Positions 42,977 to 51,325 of a DNA stretch of 64,000 nucleotides are shown here, one piece after another. The stretch comes from Cyanophora paradoxa (lineage: Eukaryota; Glaucocystophyceae; Cyanophorales; Cyanophoraceae), in contig QPMI01000005.1 in assembly GCA_004431415.1 (NCBI GenBank), forward strand, positions 868,001 to 932,000, read 5' to 3'. A program made the position numbers and the translations under genes. Position 1 is the stretch's first letter. The number at the start of each line of letters is the position of its first letter. The notes under the pieces are model-generated. The model searched no databases, was not told the DNA's origin, and worked only from the letters and a program-made list of their open reading frames with translations.

Positions 42977-43812
42977 TTCCTTGAATGTGGTGGCTTGGGG
43001 TTCCCTTCGTTTTTAATGAAATTCGAAATAATCATTGGAGCGTTTGTATTGTCTCTGAGGACTTGTTCATTTCTTGGGATGTATTCTTCATTATCTGTCG
43101 TGATGACTCTTTCAATTGTCATAATATCGGGGTAGGTATCTTGCTCAATTAGTTTTAGGTAGCGGAAATCTTGATTGGTCGAGTTAAACTCAATAACTGC
43201 TGCAATAAATTCAGCAATGACAGTCCCCTCAACACATGGGAACGTATTGAAGGTGGATTGAACCAGACCGAGAGCATTCAGAAAAGCTGCCTTGGTACAC
43301 TGGATACCAAAGGGGCGATTGTTCCGAAGCCTCTTCGATTCAATGTAGGTCACACCATTCTCAGTGACCCTGTTTGCATTTGCAGGGGCTTGTTCTCCCT
43401 CTTGCAACTCACGGAAGAGTCTCACATTCAGGGTGACCATGTTTCCAGGTGAGTTTTCAACAAACTCACGGAGGTTAGCAATCATCTGCTGGAAAGGAGT
43501 CAAGCGCTTCCGCTCTCTCGCTTGCTCCGCTTTCTTGTTTTGCTTCTCAACATTCTTAGCGGCTCTCTCAGCCCTCTTCTCCTTCTTCTCCTGCTTGCGA
43601 TACAAACGAGGCTCTACGATACCTCTCAGTGTATCTCTGATATCAATCAACTTTGGAATTCTAATTGCTTTGAAAGTAAATTCTCTCAAGAAATAGATAT
43701 CCTGCTCTCGGGTCAATTTGTCTTCTACTTTTGCTTGCATGTAGTAGCCAAGAATCTCATCCTGCAAATTTTTCGAAATTCGATTACTTGGTCGAGGCAT
43801 TTCTTTGTTCAC
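42967..43812 (-). CDS. Replicase N-terminal ORF, element B (intact)
   Basis: A 281-residue protein. Residues 1-70 (start MNKEMPRPSNRISKNLQDEI) match the opening of the outer PolB. A Lys/Arg/Glu-rich helix spans about 75-105. The rest (YLKLIEQDTYPDIMTIERVI near 220-240) resembles in style the outer PolB region before its CF/CVF motif. In the outer element these parts are fused to the polymerase. Here the last 10 nt overlap the replicase start in another frame; an extra G in a GGG run near 43,000 would join the two into one protein of about 1,370 residues. A separate terminal protein is the alternative. Confidence 0.65.
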   Translation of the reverse strand: MNKEMPRPSNRISKNLQDEILGYYMQAKVEDKLTREQDIYFLREFTFKAIRIPKLIDIRDTLRGIVEPRLYRKQEKKEKRAERAAKNVEKQNKKAEQARERKRLTPFQQMIANLREFVENSPGNMVTLNVRLFRELQEGEQAPANANRVTENGVTYIESKRLRNNRPFGIQCTKAAFLNALGLVQSTFNTFPCVEGTVIAEFIAAVIEFNSTNQDFRYLKLIEQDTYPDIMTIERVITTDNEEYIPRNEQVLRDNTNAPMIISNFIKNEGNPKPPHSRKCS

Positions 43813-44008
43813 TCTATTAATATATACCTACAAAGTTTTCTTTAAATACTTTTATACTCGCGTCAAATTTTACCGACAAAACCAAAAGTCTCCAACAAAA
43901 TAAATTTAGTCGAGGGCATTCATAAAAATAACAAAGGGTTGGCTCGATCATCGAACTCTAAAAATAACAGAATGATTATATTTGTGGTTCCAGCGCGTTT
44001 CCCACGGG

Positions 44009-44035
44009 TTTCTCAGAGCAGATCGCGCTGAGAAA
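44009..44035. terminator. Hairpin downstream of the 85-residue gene, element B
   Basis: Same TTTCTCAG/CTGAGAAA stem as in element A, just 3' of the stop at 44,041. Confidence 0.4.
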
Positions 44036-44040
44036 AACGA

Positions 44041-44298
44041 TTAACAGAGATATTTCGATTTGCGACCACGGTTAGAATACGGGACACCATAGAGATACTT
44101 CACAAAGCAGACTGCATTGGAAGCATAGAGACGCTGGGAACTCTCAACGATCTTCATGGCTCTGTAACACTCATCAGTATGGTATAAGTCACGCATTTGC
44201 TTTGCAAATCTGGCATTGTACTTTTTCAAATATTCCTGACCTTTTTCAGTTTTACGATAACGATAAGTAGCACGCTTCTGAGCCTCACTGATTGGCAT
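44041..44298 (-). CDS. Small basic protein, element B
   Basis: An 85-residue protein identical to that of element A (30,460-30,717). Lys/Arg/Tyr-rich with RGRKSKY near the end; DNA binding is likely. The conservation of this short frame in both copies supports it as a real gene. A spacer of about 350 bp (44,299-44,646) upstream has no credible gene. Confidence 0.6.
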   Translation of the reverse strand: MPISEAQKRATYRYRKTEKGQEYLKKYNARFAKQMRDLYHTDECYRAMKIVESSQRLYASNAVCFVKYLYGVPYSNRGRKSKYLC

Positions 44299-44646
44299 GT
44301 TGTCCTTTTCTACTCTCTTAATATATGTTAAGAAATCTTTAAGTAGTTTTTCTGTCTGTATATAGCGAATAAACTCCTGTCAAATTTTGGTCCCGATTGC
44401 AGAGCATCCAGTACGAAAGAAGATGCTGGAAAATGATAAAGCCACCGATACCCAGAAGGTTCACTTGTCGGCTGCAAGTTTCTACCACTGAACCCGGTAG
44501 AACAGGTGATTAAAGTGATTTACCTATGGATATTTCACTTCGCTCTACAACGCCTCCATAAAAATGAAGAAGTTTTGAGCCTACGGGATAGGATTGGTTA
44601 CGTAGCGCTAACAATGTTTGAGAAATTATATTATTCAGATTGATCC

Positions 44647-45408
44647 TTAACGGCGATAACCGGGTCTTATACCAAGCTTGGCGAATCCAGAGACCATTGG
44701 GGCAGCATTTGGAATCGAGTTGACTGGATCAGCCTGCGAAGTGGCAACCCGAAGGATCGACTTATTGAGAACCGGCAAATCCGTTTTGTTGGAGTCTTGA
44801 TACTCAATGGTCTTTGCAATCAATTCTGTAGGTGAGTCTTTTGCCACATGAACAGGTTCGGGAATAACTTCATGGGTTACTTCTGGTTTCTTCTCAACCT
44901 TTTCCTTTGTGATTGGCTGTTCCTTGATCTTGTTTTCGTTTTTGGTCTCTGCTGCAATACCATCAACAAGACTCTTAGCATACTGATATGTTACAGATTT
45001 CAGTCCACCAGTGGTTGAACGAATAAAGTAGCGGTTGCGATGGTCTTTCTCGGAATAGGTTGAGTAGAGTCGCTCACCACCATCAAGCAGTTTCAGCAGT
45101 GTCGATGATGAGGCAACCTTGTCCTTTGTGGATGATTTGAACTGTCCTTTCTTGATTCCTCGTTTGGCTCCGGGCATGCGGTTCAGTGGGACTTGGTCAA
45201 CAAGGGCATTATCATCATTACTGTTTTTCGTAGTGGCTTGGGTGAATTGGTTTCGTTCTTTATGGACTTCCTTTTCGAGGTCACCAGTTCCGTATGCAGC
45301 GAGTCCTTTCGATTTCTTATACCAGTTCCTTCCATTCTCACCATTGCCAACATCCGCTTCAGCGGCTGGTTTGGCTAAGAAATTCTTGGGTTGAGTCTTG
45401 CGAGCCAT
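44647..45408 (-). CDS. Hypothetical virion-block protein, element B (intact)
   Basis: A 253-residue protein starting MARKTQPKNFLAKPAAEADV and ending SGFAKLGIRPGYRR. The N-terminal 90 residues are basic and Gly/Lys-rich, the centre (STLLKLLDGGERLYSTYSEK) may be folded, and residues about 145-200 are charged and repetitive. No motif is recognised. It sits 36 bp after the minor capsid gene on the same strand. The last residues are intact here, unlike in element A. Confidence 0.6.
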   Translation of the reverse strand: MARKTQPKNFLAKPAAEADVGNGENGRNWYKKSKGLAAYGTGDLEKEVHKERNQFTQATTKNSNDDNALVDQVPLNRMPGAKRGIKKGQFKSSTKDKVASSSTLLKLLDGGERLYSTYSEKDHRNRYFIRSTTGGLKSVTYQYAKSLVDGIAAETKNENKIKEQPITKEKVEKKPEVTHEVIPEPVHVAKDSPTELIAKTIEYQDSNKTDLPVLNKSILRVATSQADPVNSIPNAAPMVSGFAKLGIRPGYRR

Positions 45409-45444
45409 TTGTAATATTGAAACAAATTTATTCTACAGTATTTC

Positions 45445-46332
45445 CTATGACCGTGAGAACGGCAGGTAGAGTCCCTCCAACTCTTTTATGACATTCTTCA
45501 ATGCTTTTTTCGTCAGATCTTTATCATCTTCAGTAATCAGTTCAAGAGTCATCGACCAGTCGGTAGTAATGTCTGCTGTGGCTCCATTCCAGTAAGAAAG
45601 TCTCACATCTAGAGTCTCAACCTCAACCAAGCCATTCTGCTCGTGAACGATCATGGAATTATTCGATGAATCATATTTTAATAGACTGCCAACCGTTTGG
45701 TCAATCTCAATTTTCGCGATAGCATTGTTATCTCGTTTGTTATTGCTCACATATCTTCCTTTCAGTGGATCAACATGAAGAAGCAAATAGGAATTAAATA
45801 GTAGATCTAATGGCATTTCACTATCAATGTAGTGAGCATAAGTAAAGGCTCCAACTGTGACATTAGATGATAGAGGACTCGATTGGTACAGTGTGTTAGC
45901 ATTTTCAAAACCACAGAAATTGGCTAAGAGTTGAGTGTTCATAGTGATTGAGAATGGAACCTCACACATGAACCTTAGAAGCAATGTTGTGGGATCATAG
46001 GTTACATAGAAATGGCGAGTGTAAGTTCCGCCACCCGCTTGATTATAGGGCTGGGATCCAATGCGAGCGATCAGATAATTCACCAGTGAATCCGGTGTAT
46101 ATGCACCTCGGAGGACTTCGTTGTTTCTATTCTTTGGGTTCCCAGCATTATCGAGTGTTTGTGTGGTGAGGGTTCCTACTTCAGAGAGGTTGTAAAGATT
46201 GTGAAACATCTCAAAGTTCGTTACTCGACAGGCTCTGACCTTTTGGATCGCATAAGGGAGTCTGTATGTGAAATTAGTTGGGGTTCCATCCGATCGGTCC
46301 CTGGAATCAATATTGAGATAGTAACGCGTCAT
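45445..46332 (-). CDS. Minor capsid (penton-like) protein, element B
   Basis: A 295-residue protein starting MTRYYLNIDSRDRSDGTPTN. The ends match element A exactly, while the interior differs strongly and carries extra residues (for example around GGGTYTRHFYVTYDP). Both versions are intact, so the difference is functional divergence or exchange rather than decay. It is divergent from the MCP gene. Confidence 0.65.
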   Translation of the reverse strand: MTRYYLNIDSRDRSDGTPTNFTYRLPYAIQKVRACRVTNFEMFHNLYNLSEVGTLTTQTLDNAGNPKNRNNEVLRGAYTPDSLVNYLIARIGSQPYNQAGGGTYTRHFYVTYDPTTLLLRFMCEVPFSITMNTQLLANFCGFENANTLYQSSPLSSNVTVGAFTYAHYIDSEMPLDLLFNSYLLLHVDPLKGRYVSNNKRDNNAIAKIEIDQTVGSLLKYDSSNNSMIVHEQNGLVEVETLDVRLSYWNGATADITTDWSMTLELITEDDKDLTKKALKNVIKELEGLYLPFSRS

Positions 46333-46384
46333 TCTGTTTAATAAAGCATTTTAAAAATTTCTTTTGGTATTTTAAACATAAGAG
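46333..46384. promoter_or_regulatory. Divergent promoter between minor and major capsid genes, element B
   Basis: Identical to the element A spacer; AT-rich with TTTAATAAAGC and TTTTAAACATAAGAG before the MCP ATG. Confidence 0.5.
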
Positions 46385-47611
46385 ATGGCACTCACTGGAA
46401 CTACCCTGAAGGAACTCCTCGTAACTCCCGGTTCCGATCAAATTTATCTTTCCCCTGGTCTCCAAATCGGAACCAACCCCAAATACAAACCATTCCTCGA
46501 GCAAGTTCGTCCCCGAGGCAACACTTTTGGCTTCAAGAATACCGCTTACTTTGATCTACCTCGCAAGCAACTCCTTGCTGGTGTTTCCCTATATTTCAAG
46601 ATTGCCACTGGTGGTGAGGTAGCCTGCACCCTCCCCAATGGTGGTTCTTCCTTCATCAATGAGGTCCGCTTTGTTCATGGTGGTTTCAAGTATATCATCC
46701 CTGGTGATTGGATCACTGTAAACGCTCTGATCGACAATGATCACGCTACCATGGGCAGTATGTTTGCTTCTCTCGGTTACTTCAAAGAGACAGATCGTGA
46801 AAGCACAGATGAAGCAATGGAATACATCGTTAGAATCCCCGCTGCTTTCTGGGAAGAAGCTTATTTCCCATTATGTACGCTAGCCGATATGCCAACAATC
46901 GAGGTTGATTTCCGTGATGCTGCGATTGTCCAAGTTCCGGCTGGTGGATCTGTAACCTTTGCGGATTGCTCTCTGATCTGCCAATTCGTAAACATTGCTT
47001 CGGCTGAGGCTGAGACACTCCTTAAAATGGCGAACGAACAAGGTGGCATTCGCATCCCGATCACAGAGGTCATTCACAAGAAGACCCGAGCGCTCAAAAC
47101 CGCTGATGCTGGTGAATCTGTTGAGGTTACACTCGCTAATGTTTCTGGTCTGGTTCACTCGATTCTGATGACTGTTCGAGAGGTGAACAAACTTAACACC
47201 TACACTCACTCGGATTTCTGCGGTCATGAATCTGCTGTTAAGATTGATCAGTTCCAGATCTTCCACAACAATCGCTCCCTGGATATATCTAACAAACCCA
47301 TTTCCGGTTTCCTCTCTGCTGTCAATCACATTCCTTCTCACTACAAGGGTGTTACTGTGGGCAATACCACGTACGGATTCGAGTCTGGAAATGTTTACGG
47401 AATTGTTCTTTCCAAGTCTGGAAAAGATTCGCTTCGGAACTCGGTTATGGGTTACCAGGATTTCTTCAACAGCAGCTCGAGTTACATGGATCTCACTGTT
47501 TCCGGATGCACTGATGCCGCTCCTGTTCAGGTTGATATCTATGCCCTCCGACACAATGTTATGGTACTTAATGGCTACAACATCTCTACCCTGAAAGTCT
47601 CGAACTTCTAA
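46385..47611 (+). CDS. Major capsid protein (double jelly-roll type), element B (intact)
   Basis: A 408-residue protein starting MALTGTTLKELLVTPGSDQI. It is beta-rich throughout, with strands such as GFKNTAYFDLPRKQLLAGVSLYF in the first barrel and VDIYALRHNVMVLNGYN at the end. Length, composition and position between a NIDSRDR minor capsid gene and an A32-like ATPase fit MCPs of Polinton-like viruses and virophages. It would build the icosahedral shell of the small element, separately from the outer MCP, which is only distantly similar. It is followed by an 80-bp spacer and the ATPase gene. Confidence 0.75.
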   Translation: MALTGTTLKELLVTPGSDQIYLSPGLQIGTNPKYKPFLEQVRPRGNTFGFKNTAYFDLPRKQLLAGVSLYFKIATGGEVACTLPNGGSSFINEVRFVHGGFKYIIPGDWITVNALIDNDHATMGSMFASLGYFKETDRESTDEAMEYIVRIPAAFWEEAYFPLCTLADMPTIEVDFRDAAIVQVPAGGSVTFADCSLICQFVNIASAEAETLLKMANEQGGIRIPITEVIHKKTRALKTADAGESVEVTLANVSGLVHSILMTVREVNKLNTYTHSDFCGHESAVKIDQFQIFHNNRSLDISNKPISGFLSAVNHIPSHYKGVTVGNTTYGFESGNVYGIVLSKSGKDSLRNSVMGYQDFFNSSSSYMDLTVSGCTDAAPVQVDIYALRHNVMVLNGYNISTLKVSNF

Positions 47612-47691
47612 AGTTCTTTTCTTTTGTTAGTGTAGGAAGCGCAATTATTTGTAGGTGTGTACTTTATTTTGTTTTTTATCTTATTACTGTA

Positions 47692-48450
47692 ATGGATAAC
47701 ACAGTAAATCTTGATGATATTCCGGAGTTCGATCCGAGTAAGACGGTTCGAATCCCGACAAGAATTTTGAATGTTGGTCGCTCCAATACAGGTAAGACAA
47801 TGTTCACAAAATACTTACTTTACGAGCTTCGTGACAAGATCGATCAAATCGTTATATTTAGTTCAACAGCTTTTACTGGACAATTCAATGACATCACCCA
47901 TCCCGATAACATCTATGAAGAGTGGGATGATAACATTGTTTTGAGATTGATCAGTATGCAAAAGAAACAAATTGAGAATAACGAAAAGCGAAATAACCTA
48001 GTTATCATACTCGATGACATGATAGGTTCAAATTTGGATATGCATAATTCGGCTGTGTTATCTAAATTAGTAACGAGTGGAAGACATTATTCAATCTCGG
48101 TAATCTTTAATGTTCAGCGTTTGTGTTCTATTTCTACTACCATTCGTCGCAATGTGGAGTTCGTTGTATTTTTCAATATACTTGGGAACGAGAAAGAGTT
48201 CAATTGCGCCTTTGATGAGTACAATGGTGGAATGGATAAGAAGACCTACAAGGAATTGCATAGACTATGGGGTTATAATTACCAAACTGTCATAGCTAGC
48301 CTGCAAGGTTATGATATCAAGACCTATACTGATAGAGCAGTACTCACTGATGATGATATAAAGGGCTTTAAGAAGTTTGTGAAGAGAAAAGCAATTAAAA
48401 GGAGTCAGATGGCTCGGATTCAGCGAGAAATGACCACAATCAGTGTGTAA
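47692..48450 (+). CDS. Genome-packaging ATPase (FtsK/HerA, A32-like), element B
   Basis: A 252-residue protein with Walker A GRSNTGKT, Walker B VIILDD and the segment SGRHYSISVIFNVQRL. It differs from element A by only a few residues. The C-terminus is basic (KRKAIKRSQMARIQREM). It drives packaging of the small genome. Confidence 0.85.
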   Translation: MDNTVNLDDIPEFDPSKTVRIPTRILNVGRSNTGKTMFTKYLLYELRDKIDQIVIFSSTAFTGQFNDITHPDNIYEEWDDNIVLRLISMQKKQIENNEKRNNLVIILDDMIGSNLDMHNSAVLSKLVTSGRHYSISVIFNVQRLCSISTTIRRNVEFVVFFNILGNEKEFNCAFDEYNGGMDKKTYKELHRLWGYNYQTVIASLQGYDIKTYTDRAVLTDDDIKGFKKFVKRKAIKRSQMARIQREMTTISV

Positions 48451-48528
48451 AAGGTCGATTTCTGAAGAATATTGTATGATAAGGTAGCTTGAAATACTAA
48501 GAAAATAGCATAGTTGCGTAGAGCTTTC

Positions 48529-48606
48529 ATAGCGCTTCAAAACGCTATGCAGAACGTTGCGATTTGATGATCTGGTGATGAGATACAAGCGTTTGAAGAT
48601 GCCGAT
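48529..48606. other. Conserved structured noncoding element, element B copy
   Basis: CTTCAAAACGCT pairs with AGCGTTTGAAG (11 pairs, one bulge), closing a loop with the inner hairpin ATCT-GGTGATG-AGAT. The outer element has a counterpart on the opposite strand at 57,147-57,224 that keeps both stems with sequence changes. Confidence 0.65.
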
Positions 48607-48694
48607 AATCGATTTACCGAAACTTCGGTGAAACGTGAGCGAAACTTGAACCGTGAGATCATATACCCTACTATGGTTTATTCCCCGGGTTTTC

Positions 48695-48778
48695 ATGGCG
48701 CATTTAATGGCGCATTTAATGGCGCATTTAATGGCGCATTTTATGGCGCATTTTATGGCGCATTTTATGGCGCATTTG
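48695..48778. repeat. Seven tandem 12-bp ATGGCGCATTTA repeats, element B
   Basis: Same number, length and variant order as in element A. One frame reads through as Gly-Ala-Phe repeats, but it is closed in element A and is not considered a gene. Confidence 0.9.
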
Positions 48779-49368
48779 ATGAAAAGTCCCTACTCTGTGG
48801 CATGAACCAATCAGAAGCCAGCAAATTTAAAATTAATATATGAGGTATTATCTGAGATATAATCTGAGGTATTATCTGAGATATAATCTGAGGTATTATC
48901 TGAGGTATTATATGAGATGTTATCTGTGATGTAAACCTGGGGAGAAGTTGAAGGGGGATACATTGAAAGTCAGTGAGCCAATCAGATTGCGTCACACATA
49001 TATACATATACATCATGACAATATACACATCGCCGTGATCGTCATGATCTCCCGAATAAGCCGGTGTGTCATATATATCAGATACATATACATCATCATC
49101 ATGACGTCATATATGAATATATATCACATATACACAAATTGATATGTTATAGGTTTGACTATAAATCGATTTCCTATGATATATATGATATATATTACAG
49201 TGATATATTGACGTATATACGATTCAAAAACAATTAAAATTCTATTGTTTTTATTGTCGTTTCTATTGTTGTTTCTAGTGTAACAAATACAGTAAAAAAT
49301 CGTTCAAAAAATACAGTAAAAAATGAGAGGTTTTTCTTTCGAGGTTTTAACTAAACTTACTTAGTTAT

Positions 49369-49772
49369 TCATGGGAGACCCGGCGGATAAAAAGGATATA
49401 ACTTCGATTAAATATAATTAATCGAGATAATGATATAACTTCGATAAATAAGATTTAAGATATAACTTCGATAAATTCGATTTTTGTTACTGAGGCTTAC
49501 TGAGATTTAGTGAGATTTGGAATTGGGTTACTGTGAATGGTTTGTTTTTCTTGGGAATTGTTTTGGAGACACGGCGCATAAAAAAGATATAACTTCGATA
49601 AGATATAATTAATCGAGATTATGATATAACTTCGATTAATTCAATGTTTCTTACTGAGGCTTACTGAGATTTACTGATATTCAAGATTGGGTTACTGGGA
49701 ATGGTTTGTTTTCTGATTTGTTTTTGATTTTTTCGCGGGTATTTTTTTGGAGACACGGCGCAGTGCTGAGCT
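49369..49772. repeat. Right terminal inverted repeat of element B
   Basis: Inverted copy of the left repeat, ending GGCGCAGTGCTGAGCT, followed at once by the second GATATT. Confidence 0.9.
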
Positions 49773-50724
49773 GATATTATTGAATCGGATACAGACCGCG
49801 AATTCATGCTGGGATTAATCGCCTATGCCCTGAGTGGTTTGACAGAAAATCAGAGATACACTTGCTGGACTGGAATTGGAGCAAATGGGAAATCACTGCT
49901 CCAAGAGTTGGTGAAAGACACATTTGGTGAGTATTATGGGTCACTGGACATGACATATTGGACTAAACCCAAGAAGAGTTCGTCAGAGGCTTCCCCAGAA
50001 CTCGCTTGCATTCTTGGTAAACGAATTGTTTTCAGTAATGAAGCAGAAGATGGTGATATGCTTCAACTGAACAAAATCAAACAGGTTACTGGTGGGAATG
50101 AGATGAAGGTTCGAGCTCTTTTCAAAGATCTTGTTACATTCATTCCATGTTCCAGTTGTTCTTGTCCACAAATGACAACCTGGGAATCAGTAAACCAGAT
50201 GCAGCAATCCAAAGGCGAATTATCTACTACCGATTCGAAAATGTCTTCAAGGTCGATCCTCAGCCTGGTGAGAAGAAAGCAGACACCACTCTAATGCGCC
50301 TAATGAAGAATGATGACGATTATAAAATGGCGCATATGTCCATTCTCCTGGAAATGTGGAGAACCCATTCTCTCAATGAATTCGTCACCAAACCACCCCA
50401 GTCCATTGTTGATCAAGGTGTTGAATATTTCAATGAGAATGACAAGATTGGAGAATGGATTCGTGAGAGTTATGAACTCACCAAGAGTCAAGGGATTTCG
50501 CCACAAGTGAGTCCATTATCAGTCACTTTAAGATGGATCACATGGGCAAATCTGATGAGAAAATCACAGAATGCACTATCTTGAAGAGACTTCGCGAAGT
50601 CTTTAATGTGAAGGCTGAGAGAAAGCGAGTCAATGGTGTTCTTGCTCGTGGCTACTTTGGGATCAAAAAGAAGCATAGTCGCAAGTTGGTGGATGACAGT
50701 GATGTTGAAGGTGGGGATGAGTAA
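49773..50724 (+). pseudogene. Primase-SF3 helicase, 3' part, outer element (two frameshifts)
   Basis: Continues the gene interrupted at 38,253; after one GATATT the frame reads straight on. It carries the SF3 helicase core: Walker A GIGANGKS (near 49,876), Walker B RIVFSNEAED (near 50,020) and motif C LFLSTND (near 50,155), followed by QRRIIYYRF. A one-base loss near 50,148 (CC where CCC would hold the frame) and another near 50,505-50,520 divide it into 49,806-50,294, 50,147-50,584 and 50,533-50,724. The C-terminal part looks like a winged-helix region (ILKRLREVFNVKAERKRVNG). D5-like helicases of this kind act as hexamers. Confidence 0.8.
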
Positions 50725-51077
50725 ACAAAACAGAATCGATTCTAATACTGATTGAATTTCTTATTTTTTAAAAACCTTACTGTAAATGGTTTGTGTGACA
50801 GCTGTGACACCTTTTTAATTGAGTGTGACGCCTGTGACGCCTGTGACGCCTACTTTCAAACTTTTTAAAATTTCAAAAATCTACAAACCTCTGAAAACAG
50901 GTGTCACAGGCGTCACAGGCGTCACACCCAATTAACCACAGACTCCCCCTGTGGGTCGATGACTTTTTCGATTCTTTATCGGACAATATAAAAACGTATC
51001 GTAAATCGGTGTGTTTTGACAAAAATTGACTGGCGATTTAAGGGATCATTGCGTTTTCCCTTTGACTTTGACAGAAC
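50725..51077. other. Spacer with palindrome between primase-helicase and small gene
   Basis: About 350 bp holding the third GTGACGCCT palindrome (50,793-50,936) and AT-rich sequence with GACAATATAAAAACG, a TATA-like stretch upstream of the gene at 51,078. No gene seen. Confidence 0.5.
50793..50936. repeat. GTGACGCCT palindromic repeat, copy 3 (inverted)
   Basis: Reverse-complement orientation of the copies near 18.6 and 18.9 kb: three GTGACGCCT units, a spacer matching their central spacer in reverse complement, then AGGTGTCAC and two AGGCGTCAC units. Confidence 0.85.
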
Positions 51078-51269
51078 ATGGATTATTTCGACGAAATTCA
51101 GCGGCAGCTGGTCGAAAAGAATGATATTGCAGAGGTAGCGGAATATATTGCAAAGATCAGAGCCAGTAATGGTAGACCATATCAAAAGAAGCGATTCCAT
51201 GCAAGCAGACTTGACACAGTAAATGTATATGTCCCCAAAGGCACGAATGTGCGAATCATTAGAACCTGA
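51078..51269 (+). CDS. Small hypothetical protein upstream of PolB
   Basis: A 63-residue protein starting MDYFDEIQRQLVEKNDIAEV. The N-terminal half is helical and charged, the C-terminal half basic (GRPYQKKRFHASRLD) then beta-like (TVNVYVPKGTNVRIIRT). It lies 57 bp before PolB on the same strand, with a TATA-like AATATAAAAACG about 85 bp upstream. A terminal-protein or DNA-binding role is possible but unsupported by any motif. Confidence 0.5.
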   Translation: MDYFDEIQRQLVEKNDIAEVAEYIAKIRASNGRPYQKKRFHASRLDTVNVYVPKGTNVRIIRT

Positions 51270-51325
51270 AAAATGCGAAATGCGTTTAAAACGCCCAAAA
51301 ATAATATGTTCCCTTAAAGTAAAAG

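Larger units (their letters stand above)
48451..49368. other. Repeat-rich noncoding module of element B
   Basis: Same layout as in element A: structured element 48,529-48,606, seven 12-bp repeats 48,695-48,778, ATTATCTGAG repeats about 48,840-48,930, CCAATCAG motifs near 48,807 and 48,979, TGACGTCA near 49,103, AT microsatellite, and ATACAGTAAAA near 49,287-49,322. No credible gene. The short stretch near 48,950-48,985 differs from element A. Confidence 0.6.
38254..49772. mobile_element. Nested Polinton-like element B (about 11.5 kb)
   Basis: Same gene order and ends as element A, with a perfect 6-bp target duplication. The MCP, packaging ATPase, minor capsid, hypothetical 44,647 gene and replicase N-terminal ORF are intact here. 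The integrase and replicase core carry single-base losses. It inserted into the outer primase-helicase gene, in the same orientation as element A. Confidence 0.95.

Noticed and set aside
46880-47554. 224-residue antisense frame in the MCP gene
   Set aside because: It is a shadow of the well-supported MCP frame on the other strand.
48529-48606. Hammerhead ribozyme or C/D snoRNA for the conserved element
   Set aside because: A TGATGA-type string is present, but the GAAA core of a hammerhead and a downstream CTGA D box are missing; only the generic stem structure is supported.
48628-48843. 71-residue frame with Gly-Ala-Phe repeats in element B
   Set aside because: It arises from the 12-bp tandem repeat; one base difference upstream closes the frame in element A.
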